From assembly GCA_961205875.1 (NCBI GenBank), contig OY540810.1, positions 31,000,001 to 31,064,000 of the forward strand: a stretch of DNA of 64,000 bases. Reading direction: 5' to 3'. Of the stretch, positions 49,949 to 59,987 are shown in pieces. Made by a program: the position numbers and the translations under genes. The number at the start of each line of letters is the position of its first letter. Positions within the stretch are counted from its first letter, which is position 1. The notes under the pieces were generated by a model. That model searched no databases. It saw only the letters and a list, made by a program, of their open reading frames with translations, and was not told the origin of the DNA. The DNA is from Sialis fuliginosa. Taxonomy: Eukaryota; Arthropoda; Insecta; Megaloptera; Sialidae.

Positions 49949-50308
49949 ATGTCTTGGAATTATTCCAACCAGTTTAACATGATATCCTTTAGAAAAGGAC
50001 GCATGCATTTGTGCATATGTAACACTATAAACCTGTTTCTTTCCATGAGCTGTTTACGTTTACTGTTCACGGCTATAAATCCACACCATCTATCTTTGAA
50101 TTTAGCGAAATACGACATAAAAGACTTATCCAGAGTAAAATCGGTCGGTAGGCGGGATAAATTGTCCTCTTATCCAGTGAAATATGGACGCATTCTGCGT
50201 GGTCGATACACATACGGACATTACGTGAAGGGTATCAAGGATATAGTTTATTTCATATACAGGCGTCGTGAGATTTGTGCTCAAAAGCGGTTCGGTTGTT
50301 TAAAATAA
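49949..50308 (+). CDS. hypothetical 119-residue ORF
   Basis: An ATG with fair context (GAAAAATGTC) opens 119 codons to TAA. Residues about 20-45 are hydrophobic with several Cys and Leu; residues 55-119 are basic and Tyr-rich (GRILRGRYTYGHYV, FIYRRREICAQKRFG). Composition is more even than in the surrounding AT-rich noise, and the ORF does not overlap any repeat seen here. I recognise no family. It could be a single-exon gene, an exon, or a decayed transposon fragment. There is no clear promoter; AATAAA overlaps its stop region (AAAATAAAAATAG). Confidence 0.25.
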   Translation: MSWNYSNQFNMISFRKGRMHLCICNTINLFLSMSCLRLLFTAINPHHLSLNLAKYDIKDLSRVKSVGRRDKLSSYPVKYGRILRGRYTYGHYVKGIKDIVYFIYRRREICAQKRFGCLK

Positions 50309-50392
50309 AAATAGCAAATATTCGATCTAATGGAATTATGTTCAATATTTTTATAATTTAACAGACGAAACGATTTTAATTTATATGCATTA

Positions 50393-50847
50393 GGGTGGGC
50401 CAATTTTCCAACCGACCTCGGTTACCCCTTACGTGAAAGTGCTCCCAATTTTAAGAAAAAACGCCCATGGAACTACACCTTTACATTCAACTTTAATTCG
50501 GCGCATTTTTGATTGAAAATTTTAAGTTTGTTTCCAAAACTGGCGCCAGGTGGCGCTCAAGAAAAAAATGGATGTCAAATTCGGAATCCTCGTACCCAAA
50601 AACCCTTGGGTTGGTGTTTTGCTTAAAAAATCAATGTAAATTGTAAATTTTCATGTATATTAATATACATACATACATATTGAATTCAAGGGACTCAAAC
50701 TTAAAATTTGCAATCAAAAATACGACGAACTAAAGTTGAATGTAGAGGTATAGTTCCATGGGCGTTTTTTCTTAGAATTGAGAGTACTTTCACGTAGGGG
50801 GGGTAGTCGAGGTCGGTAAAATTCCTTCCATATAATTTGGCTCACCC
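50393..50847. mobile_element. palindromic MITE, TA-flanked, GGGTGGGCCAA ends
   Basis: Left GGGTGGGCCAATTTTCC and right inverted end AATTTGGCTCACCC, with TA outside both (50391-50392, 50848-50849). Arms pair through GACCTCGGTTACCCC, ACGTGAAAGTGCTC, AACGCCCATGGAACTA and TTCAACTTTAATTCG. Loop near 50630. No ORF. Confidence 0.8.
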
Positions 50848-50914
50848 TAATGTACATGTATATTTAATGATTTTTTTTACTTTGTTAATAATTAAAAGTT
50901 TCAACTTATTATAA

Positions 50915-51060
50915 CACATTTGGTGATTCTGACCGTAAAAAATAAATTTCATATCACCATTGTTTTAATAGCATTGGTGTTTACTTACCACAAGTGCGTC
51001 AAACTTGCCAAATACTTAATGAAACTTCAAAGAATCTATCAGATAGATTTGGTTAGCTCA
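50915..51060. repeat. fragment related to the interior of 27171-27465
   Basis: Shares TTCATATCACCATTGTTTTA, ATTGGTGTTTACTTACCAC and a TTAATGAAACTTCAAAGA-like segment with 27295-27400. No termini here. Confidence 0.55.
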
Positions 51061-51461
51061 TTTATAATTTATATAATAATAAATAAGTTCTAATACGTCT
51101 ACATTCTACACATACTTAATTGCACCACGATCGTGTTTGTATGTTCTAGTTGTATGGTGCATGTCATAACAAACTTTTTCTTCCTTGAGTAAACAAGTCC
51201 CAGTGTTCATAATTACTGCGAACTAGATATTATAACATTATAACTACAATAAAACCCAAGGAGGTGACAAAATGATGAATTTACAGTGTAGAGCTAATCG
51301 TTTAAATAATTATAAATAATTAATATGGTAGATGTTGCTGCATACATAAATAATACATAAAGTGCATAGTTTAAGGTTTTCATATTTTTATATCAATTTT
51401 ATTTTTTATAAATAAAAACAAAATATTAAAGCTGTATATGCCCTCCATAAATTCACACAGG

Positions 51462-51717
51462 TACCCATGTAGGATATGCCAGCCTTGACGATGGGCCCAA
51501 GTTTAGTCCAATATTGGATTCCCAGTGCTGCTTTTTCGATATTGGTTCCAGTCGAGCTTCGGTTACCTATTCTTTACCCAATATTGGACCAGCCTTGGTA
51601 CGATAAGCCTTGGCCGAGTCTTGAACGAAGTTATCATTTGTATCTTGGCCCAGTGTTGACTAGTATTGGTGCAAGCCTGGGCCAACCTTGGCACTTTTGT
51701 AATTTCCTACATGGGTA
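51462..51717. mobile_element. element made of degenerate CCAATATTGG / GCCTTGG repeats
   Basis: Inverted ends TACCCATGTAGGATAT and, on the right, TTTCCTACATGGGTA. The interior is a run of related 15-17 base units (CAGCCTTG, GGGCCCAAG, CCAATATTGG, CCCAGTG, TGGGCCAACCTTGG). The 159-codon plus-strand opening across it is a by-product of the repeats. Confidence 0.6.
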
Positions 51718-51723
51718 CCCGAT

Positions 51724-51975
51724 AGAGATCAGATCGGGCCTTAAAAAAGTAGCCCGATCCGGTCCGAAACTTTTTTTTTCTGCCCGGTCCAATCCAGTCC
51801 GATTTATACGATTTATATTAAGGTCAGGACCCAGCTCGGTCTGGTTTATACTAAGGTCGGATCCGACCCGGTCCAAACATTACAAACAAAAATTAAGCCC
51901 GGTCCGATCCGATCCGAGATTCGGACCGGGCGAAATTCGGATCGGATCGGGCTAGCCCGGCCCGAACTGATCTCT
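51724..51975. mobile_element. CCGATCC/GGTCCGA-rich repeat element
   Basis: Ends AGAGATCAGATCGGGCC and GGCCCGAACTGATCTCT are inverted, and both flanks carry TACCCG (51716-51721, 51978-51983). The interior is a degenerate array of GGTCCGATCC-like units. GC content is far above the surroundings. Confidence 0.55.
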
Positions 51976-51986
51976 AGTACCCGGCA

Positions 51987-52512
51987 GCATATTTCCAAAA
52001 GCCCGTCCAGTACAGAGCAACGGATGAAAATTGTGCTCTGTAAAGCACTGGAGTTTGGAAATCGTTTCATTGATATTTGCACTCCAAACCCCAGTCGAGT
52101 ACAGAGCATACTCAGACTGAGGCTAATAATATATTAATATATATGTATATATGTTACGGCTAAAACCCGAAGTGCGACTAGAACTAGGTGTGGAATCTCG
52201 ATGTGGGGTTTATAAACTATAGTTTAAAAAATATGCGTTACTTATTATTATATCAAATTAAAACATTTTCGCGTCAGCGAAAATGTAGTATTCTTATATG
52301 CTATTTTATTATGTAATAAATTTTATGGTTGATACGGAGAATAGGGGTACAAGCTTTCACTACTGTCTAACATTAGCCTCAGTCTGAGTATGCTCTGTAC
52401 TCGACTGGGGTTTGGAGTGCAAATATCAATGAAACGATTTCCAAACTCCAGTGCTTTACAGAGCACAATTTTCGTCCGTTGCTCTGTACTGGACGGGCTT
52501 TTGGAAATATGC
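51987..52512. mobile_element. DNA transposon with about 140-bp inverted ends and 9-bp target duplication
   Basis: The left end GCATATTTCCAAAAGCCCGT is mirrored by ACGGGCTTTTGGAAATATGC. The arms pair almost without mismatch to AGCATACTCAGACTGAGGCT. TACCCGGCA is duplicated exactly outside both ends (51978-51986, 52513-52521). Nine-base duplications with long inverted ends fit Mutator-like (MULE) elements. The centre holds a small CATTTTCGCGTCAGCGAAAATG hairpin. No transposase ORF. Confidence 0.85.
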
Positions 52513-52887
52513 TACCCGGCATCTATTACCGTTACTAGAGGGTTTTAAAATTTCGGATATCATTTTCACGTTTAAATAAATGATCTAAAAAATATTATTT
52601 ATAGAATGTTTATAGATGTCGTGAAGATCCAGACTTCAGTAACTTTAAAGACAGTACAATTTGAAAACGCAAAAGGTACCCGAGTACCTTCCCAGTCACA
52701 TAAAGGTTAAATTATTATATCCAAGGACTTATGCATAACCTGTATATAGGATATACTATAGCATCAAAGTTATTTTGATAGCATAACAAAACGAACCGTT
52801 CACATCTACGCCTCGCAGATTTTTATTCTATGTACATGTATATGTATATATGTATGTATATTGTATATAGACATATAATATACATTA

Positions 52888-54002
52888 GGGTGTTTCGTTT
52901 GAAACGAATATTTTTTTTTTTCCTCCGACACTGTGAAATATTGTTCTCAACACTGAAAAAAAAATTCCCTGAAAATTTGAGCCCTTAATTTTAATTTAAA
53001 GTACTTCCTTTTTTATTTTGAATTTTTCCCATTTAAAATACATGTATTTTAAACCACGTTTTTTTTAAATTTCTATATCTTGGCTGGATTTTAAACTATT
53101 ATGTTGATAAGCATTGATATTTGTAGTATATTTAACGCTCTTTTGAAGACCTTAGGACAATTTCAACCCAACTTATTTCATATTATTTTTATTAGCCCTG
53201 TTAGTCATTTTTTTAATTTTTTTCACATATTTTTGAAAATATTGAGAAAATGGCTTGTCTGGCTGAAAAAATGTAGAGACAAAAATTGTAGGAAATCAAA
53301 TTTTCTACAAAAATGATGTCTATAAATATGTCGCTCGAATGCATAGTTTCGGAAATATGAACAGTTGAATATTTGAAAATCAAAAAAATATTAATTTTTT
53401 TCTTTCCTATTATTGTTAAAATTTTTCTCTTATAATTTTCTCACGACATTTCTCTACAGGCCTAAAGTGAATTTAAGACAGTAAAACTCAAAAAAATTAA
53501 TATTTTTTTGATTTTCAAATATTCAACTGTTCATATTTCCGAAACTATGCATTCGAGCGACATATTTATAGACATCATTTTTGTAGAAAATTTGATTTCC
53601 TACAATTTTTGTCTCTACATTTTTTCAGCCAGACAAGCCATTTTCTCAATATTTTCAAAAATATGTGAAAAAAATTAAAAAAATGACTAACAGGGCTAAT
53701 AAAAATAATATGAAATAAGTTGGGTTGAAATTGTCCTAAGGTCTTCAAAAGAGCGTTAAATATACTACAAATATCAATGCTTATCAACATAATAGTTTAA
53801 AATCCAGCCAAGATATAGAAATTTAAAAAAAACGTGGTTTAAAATACATGTATTTTAAATGGGAAAAATTCAAAATAAAAAAGGAAGTACTTTAAATTAA
53901 AATTAAGGGCTCAAATTTTCAGGGAATTTTATTTCAGTGTTGAGAACAATATTTCACAGTGTCGGAGGAAAAAAAAAAATATTCGTTTCAAACGAAACAC
54001 CC
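52888..54002. mobile_element. 1.1-kb near-perfect palindrome, TA-flanked, GGGTGTTTCG ends
   Basis: Left GGGTGTTTCGTTTGAAACGA and right TCGTTTCAAACGAAACACCC; TA outside both ends (52886-52887, 54003-54004). The arms are inverted copies almost to the centre near 53445; an identical 71-codon opening occurs in each arm on opposite strands. Sequence is AT-rich and does not look coding. Confidence 0.88.
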
Positions 54003-54004
54003 TA

Positions 54005-54970
54005 ATATACATATATCGTAAATTTCACCCTCACCGGAACTTTTGATATTTGTTTGATGTTGGTAACGATGGTAAATAAAAGTCAATAACTACACGGACG
54101 GGCGAAATTTAGTTGTAACTTTTTTTGTAAATATTAATAACTCTGATTGTGTATTCCATCCACCACGTCCGGTATTTTTAATGAGTTGTTAAAAAATTAC
54201 ACAGGGTTTTTTCTGTTTTTTTTTTTTTTTCTGTAGAATAACGTTAGTTTTATTTTTATTTTAATAAATTATTTGTTGTTTTTCTGAATACTTTTTTCCC
54301 TTTTTTAGATGTTTTGATGAACGTTAAAAAATGGTAATTTTTCAAAAATTAACTTGAATCTTGAATATAGAATTAATTATTTTATTTGTTGATTACTGAT
54401 ATCATTTAAGTATTCTTATTTTAACCAGCAAGAATGTTAAAGCTAAAATCATCTGGTATTAGAAATCATTGGTAAATAAATGACATATCACATTTCTGAT
54501 TTTATTTATTTTTGCCTTACTTCGCAAAGAAAATTTCCAGTACCAACATAAACATCTAAAAAACATAAAAGCTGATTTTTGAATGTGTGTACTATGTTCT
54601 ATGTATCTATACTAATATTTTAATAACTTTGATAAGGAAAGATATAGGACTCATAATTTGTTACCATATCGCTTAACACAAGTCATTGGTGTATCATTCG
54701 GATTTTAAAATAAATATCAATTGTTTAAAATTACACAATTAATTAATAATAAATGTTTTATTCATTAATAGAAAAAAAGTTTGTTTGCAACTATCGTCTC
54801 TCTTACAGAACAAATTCAATTGTATTTAAAGCATATTTGCATATTATAAATTTTTGACTGACGCCTCTGATATATTTTCACGGAAATGACATATGATACA
54901 AGATGGCCGCCATAAATTTTGGTAATAGTTTCGTATACGACCAGTATTGGTTGTTATGTATTCATAGTCT
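54005..54970. other. unannotated DNA
   Basis: A T run at about 54216-54230 and AT-rich sequence. No termini or coding segments accepted. Confidence 0.35.
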
Positions 54971-55177
54971 TTCCTAATCTAAGAATATTATAAATGCGAT
55001 AGTAACTTTGTCTATCTGACTGTCTGTTACCTTTTCAACGTTAAATCACTGAACCGATCTTGATGAAATTTTGCAGGGACATAGCTTGCATCCTGAGGAA
55101 GGACATTTGTATTCAGAAAAATAATTAGATAAAAGAATAAAAATTCTATGGGGACAAAGTCGCGGGTAGCAGCTAGT
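54971..55177 (+). mobile_element. short Helitron-like non-autonomous element
   Basis: Starts TCCTAATCTAAGAATATTAT (TC start), continues AAATGCGATAGTAACTTTGT and CACTGAACCGATCTTGATGA, and ends GTCGCGGGTAGCAGCTAGT with CTAGT at 55173-55177, followed by G. The TC start, CTAGT end and absence of inverted ends or target duplication match non-autonomous insect Helitrons. Inverted partner at 17030-17190. Confidence 0.65.
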
Positions 55178-55998
55178 GATGTGCAATAATTTATTAATAT
55201 AAATAAATACATTTGAATATAGGTAATATACATCTATACACCCCTTGTTAGAGTTCAAAATCATATTGTAGTTTTGAACATCGCAACCATATTACTTGTT
55301 CCAGTTATTTTATTACTGGGCTTGTTACATACACAGTTGTATACTCTGGTGACCACTCGTAGATTTACTTACAGAGCGTTAACTCTTGACAATTTTGATA
55401 TCGTTTGTGGTCTGTTTGGTTTCGCTTCGAGTATGTTTGAGTTACGTCGCACAAAAATGAACTTTATGTATCTTTTTCATTTAAAAGAGATAGCCATTCT
55501 TTTGAATTTACTTTCAGTGAGGGATGTCGTTGTGTACGTATGAAGAGAAGAATCCCATAATGCGCTCGGTCTATGAAGTCAGTGGTGTGTTATTTGAATT
55601 TTTATTGAAATTTATTATTTTTATTATATTCTATCTATAATGAATAAAATGTGTGATTTGATATTTTCAGATTATTGATATTTAAGCAAAAAACAACAAA
55701 TAAATCGGAGTTTATAGGTGTAAGTACCCATTATATTTAAATTTATTGTATATCATATTTAATTTCTATAATAGTTTGTCAATAAAATAATTTATTTGAA
55801 TTTGGCTGGGTTTACTCATTTTTATCAAGAATTCATAGAAAGAATACATCTCATCATTATATTCTTAAAATCGTCTACTACCTATCAATATTTATCATAT
55901 CCAACATTATCCAATTTTTTTTACTATTATAGGAACATTTGAGAAACTTCTAAACAAGTAAGAAACCATAAAAACGACGTGTAAAAATAACACAGCTA

Positions 55999-56394
55999 CA
56001 CAAAAAAAGTGCGAAGCCAAAAAAACGACCTATATAGTATTGTAATATATGTCGAGTATAGTCGAAATCCAAAGTTTTGGAATTTTCTGCTTACCATTTT
56101 TTTTATTTGAGCTTGATTTTTGAGTTTGAAGTTGACATTTTCCAAAAAAAATGGGCAAAGCCAAAAAAGCGACCTATTTTTTAATTTTCTGCTTACCAGT
56201 TTTTTTTTTATACATATGAGCTTGAATTTTGAGTTTAGGTAGAATTTTTCCAAGTTGGCTAAAACCAAAATTAAAGTTCAAATAAAAAAAAAACAGGTAA
56301 GCAGAAAATATAAAAAAATTGGATTTCAACTATGCTCGACCAATAGTACAATGCTATATAGGTCGCTTTTTTGGCTCCGCATTTTTGTGTGTGT
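55999..56394. mobile_element. inverted-repeat element with internal duplication
   Basis: Left TACACAAAAAAAGTGCGAAG, then CCAAAAAAACGACCTATATA, mirrored by TATATAGGTCGCTTTTTTGG and CTCCGCATTTTTGTGTGTGTA. The left half holds two copies of GCCAAAAAA(A/G)CGACCTAT followed by TTTTCTGCTTACCA, 140 bases apart. The 90- and 60-codon openings are by-products. Confidence 0.7.
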
Positions 56395-56399
56395 AATGG

Positions 56400-57625
56400 T
56401 TCTTTCCAATATCGGTAATGCTTACAGTAAAGTTTAGAAAGATAGATCCGAAACTACTAATCACTGATCGTGTGATTTTTTAAAATTCAAAAATATCTTT
56501 ATATTTGTAGATGAAATCACTAATAAATTATTATAAAAGCAGTTATTATTATAAATTGCAAATTGAGTAAGAACGTGTGCAGTAATATTTATGATATAAA
56601 TGCAACAATACACACTTGCAATAGCAAATAATAAAAACGTGTATTTATTATTATTATTTCTTTATGCACGCCTCTGCCGATCGTACAAAGTAAATCTACC
56701 TCCGTACATAACAAACTAACGATGCTGTTTTCTTATTTCCCCAGACGAGATTGTAAAGGAGAGAGAACTTATACAGCGTGAATGCAAAATTAACGTGTGG
56801 ATACAGAAATACTGTTTTGTCTTTGTGAAAATCTCTAAACTTTGTTAATTCCAAACAGATTGTTCCGTTTGTAGGAAAAATTAAACGAATAGTTTCTTTT
56901 GATTCTCGTAAACAGAATTTCCATTGTGTAATAGTAACATTGGAGATTGAAATTGGTTTTCAAATTGGATTAAATATATTTGATGTGTTTGTTTATTTAA
57001 ATTGTTTTATGTTCTTGGCTTCATTTTTATTACAATAGATTTATTTAAATTAATATTTAATAATTTAAACTAAGAGACTACATAGATTCTGAATTAATGC
57101 AGAGTAGTATTAGAAACATTGTTTATTCTTCCGTCTGTATATGTTTTGTACATTTGAGTAAATTCATGAGTCGAAATTTACTCAATAACACTTTAAAAAA
57201 TATAAACTAAATATGTACTAATAGTTCTAGAGTCTAGAACTATTATATACATAGGTTCCTGATGAGGACTTTATGCGAAATCGAAACACGTATCGAGTAA
57301 CATTATTTTATTGAAATCACTATTTTATTTTGTATCAAAAAATACTATCAGTTTTAACATGTACTGTCAATTTAGCAACTTTTACAATTTCCATTGTAAT
57401 TTTTATAATACGCAACTTTTTAAGTTGAGTTATTTGTTTAGTGCTAAAAAATTATAATATTTCAATTGTTAGTACATTTTCCTATCCGATATTAAAATTT
57501 TTATTAAATGACAATACAATAAATACAACAATTGTGAAGAATTCAAATTATTAATAAATAAATTAAATTATACCAATAATTTAGATTTCGATCTTGCACT
57601 CAAAAATTACTATTCATATTGTAAT
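56400..57625. other. mostly unannotated, with one possible small exon
   Basis: At 56733-56744 CTTATTTCCCCAG is a good plus-strand acceptor. After it a frame starting at 56747 runs 33 codons to TAA at 56846 and begins EIVKERELIQRECKINVW. It is too short to judge. A perfect 13-base inverted repeat with one-base spacer lies at 57219-57245. Confidence 0.25.
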
Positions 57626-57630
57626 TTTAT

Positions 57631-57818
57631 GGCATCTATCCACCACCCAATTTGACATCCGATCTGCAGGATCCCTGCAGATTGGATAGTGTATAGGCAA
57701 GTCTGGGCGATTATATATAAAATATAATTTTTATATATAAAACTATAGCAGTACCCGATTTATCCCCACTCTACTTCTTTACAAATCGGCCCTGCAGATT
57801 GGGTGGTGTATAGAGACC
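57631..57818. mobile_element. MITE with CTATCCACCACCCAA ends
   Basis: Left GGCATCTATCCACCACCCAA and right TTGGGTGGTGTATAGAGACC are inverted. An inner CTGCAGGATCCCTGCAG palindrome and a second CCCTGCAGATTGGG follow. About 190 bases, non-coding. Confidence 0.65.
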
Positions 57819-57944
57819 TTAAGTAACACGTGTCCTAGCAACCAACATGTTTATTGTATAGAAATCAACGCAAGTTAACTCTCGTCAGTACTGTGTTTTC
57901 AGTTTGCTTTTATAAGTAGAAGATTTTTTTTTAAATTTCTAAAA

Positions 57945-58020
57945 ATGAAAGTCCCATTAAAATCGGTTTGGTAGTTTTCGAGATTACTCGGAACAAACAA
58001 ATGAAAGATAGACAACAAGG
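57945..58020 (+). repeat. retroposon tail-like relic
   Basis: AATGAAAGTCCCATTAAAAT, then CGGTTTGGTAGTTTTCGAGA and GGAACAAACAAATGAAAGAT: the arrangement of 3' tails of insect RTE-type or SINE-like repeats. A shorter match is at 31118. Confidence 0.4.
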
Positions 58021-58099
58021 TTAAACTATTTATTTATTTAAAGTGAGTAGTACTGTTTATTTGATAAAAACTATATATTACAAAAGAAGTCGAAACCAT

Positions 58100-58500
58100 T
58101 AAAATAACAATTGACTATTGAATTTACTTCCAACTGAGCTGCTAAAAATACGAACACTCGCTTAAATAAATAGGTCAAACAATTCACACACGCAAGTGAA
58201 GAAAAATGTTCGACACATCCATTCGTATACGTGTTTACTAAAGACATATTTCTGCATCGACGTAATCTATATTATCAAAGAATTGAAATCTGCACACGCA
58301 GTGGAAAAAATCCCATACATGGAGTGTCTATAGCGTAGGTTATTCCTTAAAAAGACACTCGTAGAAATTCACTCAGAATTCAAATCAGAGATACGAATAC
58401 ACGTATGTGTCGGAGCGTCAGAAGTGATCCCTTTTTCTAGACACGTTCACATCTTCTCGCGCTTCAATCTTACGCACATAGAATAGGTGTGGATTCAGGG
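58100..58500. other. unique block of mixed composition
   Basis: Not repeated elsewhere in the window. No ORF or splice signal convincing on either strand. Could hold a promoter or 5' exon of sca, but nothing supports this directly. Confidence 0.2.
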
Positions 58501-58638
58501 ACATTTTCATTTCAATTATTTTTTCATACAATCAAATACACAAAGTGTTAATGAATTTTCAAGGCCAAGTAATACTGATTCAAATTACTAAAAAGGTCTA
58601 TTAGATATGAGTCCGCAAAATAATCCTTCTATAAATGA

Positions 58639-59449
58639 TTTATGCCCGGTATTATAAAGAATTTGCTTGAGTGCAAATTCAAATTAGCTCCTAGGTAACG
58701 CTAACTGCTAGGTATTAAATATAAATGACAATTACTCAAGGTTAGTATATATGTATAAGTTGCCTCATTACTTTTTGACCAATCAGCGGCTGCGTGGGAC
58801 GACGTCACCCTGAGGAACCTTTCAAACGTTGTTTCATATATTAAGTTGTTTTCAAATTATTTCGAATTTTTGGATATTTGTATTTAAAAAAAGTAAATAA
58901 TATTGTTTATTACAGAAGCACAAATTATTACATATAATATTTCTTCATAAAAATTTAAAAATGATGTCAGAAATCAATGCTTAAAGAAAATACATTTGTT
59001 GGTTACACATAAAAAAACACTTGTTTAAAACTATAATTTATAATAATAAAAATTTAGATTTAAAACTCAGTACACTATCAATATCAAATGAAAATATTTA
59101 AAAACAACTTACAATAAATCAGCTTAACTAAAATAAAGAGTAAGTATAGTTTGACAGCCATTTATAATGTCAAAGAGTTCCTCACGATGACGCAATCTCC
59201 CGTCTCATGCCACTCCCCGCACAGAGTTATGAGGCAACTTTGTACTTTACTTACCTTGACAATCACTTACAGATGTAGCCAATGAAATCATACATAGTAT
59301 ACCTCATAAAATGCATAGCATTTACATTACTATACATTTATTACCACTGCTTTAAAATATCGAACAATTTCACAACAATTTGACTCCCAGTAGATAGCGT
59401 TAGCTGGAAGTAAATTTTCGTGTAAATTCTTTATAATACTGGGCATAAA
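58639..59449. mobile_element. outer MITE with TTTATGCCCGGTATTATAAA ends, interrupted by another
   Basis: TTTATGCCCGGTATTATAAA at the left and TTTATAATACTGGGCATAAA at the right are inverted with one mismatch. The CAAGG element at 58737-59258 sits inside, leaving about 100 bases of the outer element on the left and 190 on the right. The terminus resembles that of 11933-12209. Confidence 0.65.
58737..59258. mobile_element. CAAGG family MITE copy D, nested
   Basis: Begins CAAGGTTAGTATATATGTAT and ends TGTACTTTACTTACCTTG. Inner inverted pairs include AAGTTGCCTCATTACT and AGTTATGAGGCAACTT. Flanks ACAATTACT (58728-58736) and ACAATCACT (59259-59267) agree at 8 of 9 bases, suggesting an 8-9 base target duplication. 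It carries CCAATCA at 58779-58785 and CGACGTCA at 58800-58807. The first 270 bases match 1175-1445. Confidence 0.8.
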
Positions 59450-59466
59450 AGTCTTACAATTAGGTG

Positions 59467-59926
59467 CAGTGCCGGATTTAGGGTGGGTTGGGGGGACGAA
59501 CCAGGGCGACCGACCGGGGCGCCAGGTCAGGTGGGGCAGCACACAATGGGGCATAAGTGATTTTTTTGGTTAAAATCAGTATACTGGCTATAATTTTTGA
59601 GAAAACTTTTTTGGAGTCTGTAGGATCGCGCCAAGCGATTCAACTTATTTGTTAATTTATCAATTTTAATTTGTTAATAATAGAGGAAGGAGATCTCGAC
59701 GGTCTTAGTGCATTTGATAGTCTTAAAGTTAATGGTGTAAGATATATTTAAAAAAAAGTTGAAGTCAGTAGGATCGCGCCAAGCTGAGATATTAATTATT
59801 CAACTTATTTGTTAATTTATCAATTCTAATTGACATTTTTTGTGATTTTTGAACAATTTTTTAGGAGGAGAGAGAGCGGAAAAATAAATCTCGCCCAGGG
59901 CGCTAGACTTGCTAAGGCCGACTCTG
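59467..59926. mobile_element. hAT-like non-autonomous element with perfect 8-bp target duplication
   Basis: Left CAGTGCCGGATTTAGGG and right, inverted, CAGAGTCGGCCTTAG. ATTAGGTG is duplicated exactly outside both ends (59459-59466, 59927-59934), the 8-base duplication of hAT elements. The interior contains a duplicated block (AGGATCGCGCCAAGC then CAACTTATTTGTTAATTTAT) at about 59621 and 59770. The 74-codon minus-strand opening is a by-product. Confidence 0.88.
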
Positions 59927-59987
59927 ATTAGGTGATTAAAATAGTTTATGAATTTCACAGCTTACTTGATAAAAAGGTGAACAAATA

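Noticed and set aside
51476-51955. 159-codon ORF
   Set aside because: Runs across two different repeat elements and reflects their Pro/Arg/Ser-rich repeats.
53101-53790. Identical 71-codon ORFs in the arms of the 1.1-kb palindrome
   Set aside because: Same reason: inverted duplicates of AT-rich non-coding DNA.
55274-55543. 89-codon plus ORF with hydrophobic start
   Set aside because: Begins at TTG rather than ATG, lies next to a Helitron-like end, and shows no family resemblance or splice context.
57250-57300. Hammerhead-ribozyme-like core: CTGATGAG then a short spacer and CGAAAC
   Set aside because: The two core boxes are present and a four-pair stem I can be drawn (GAAC/GTTC), but stem II is poor and no stem III pairs next to GAAA. 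Covariance search would be needed; as read, it does not fold.
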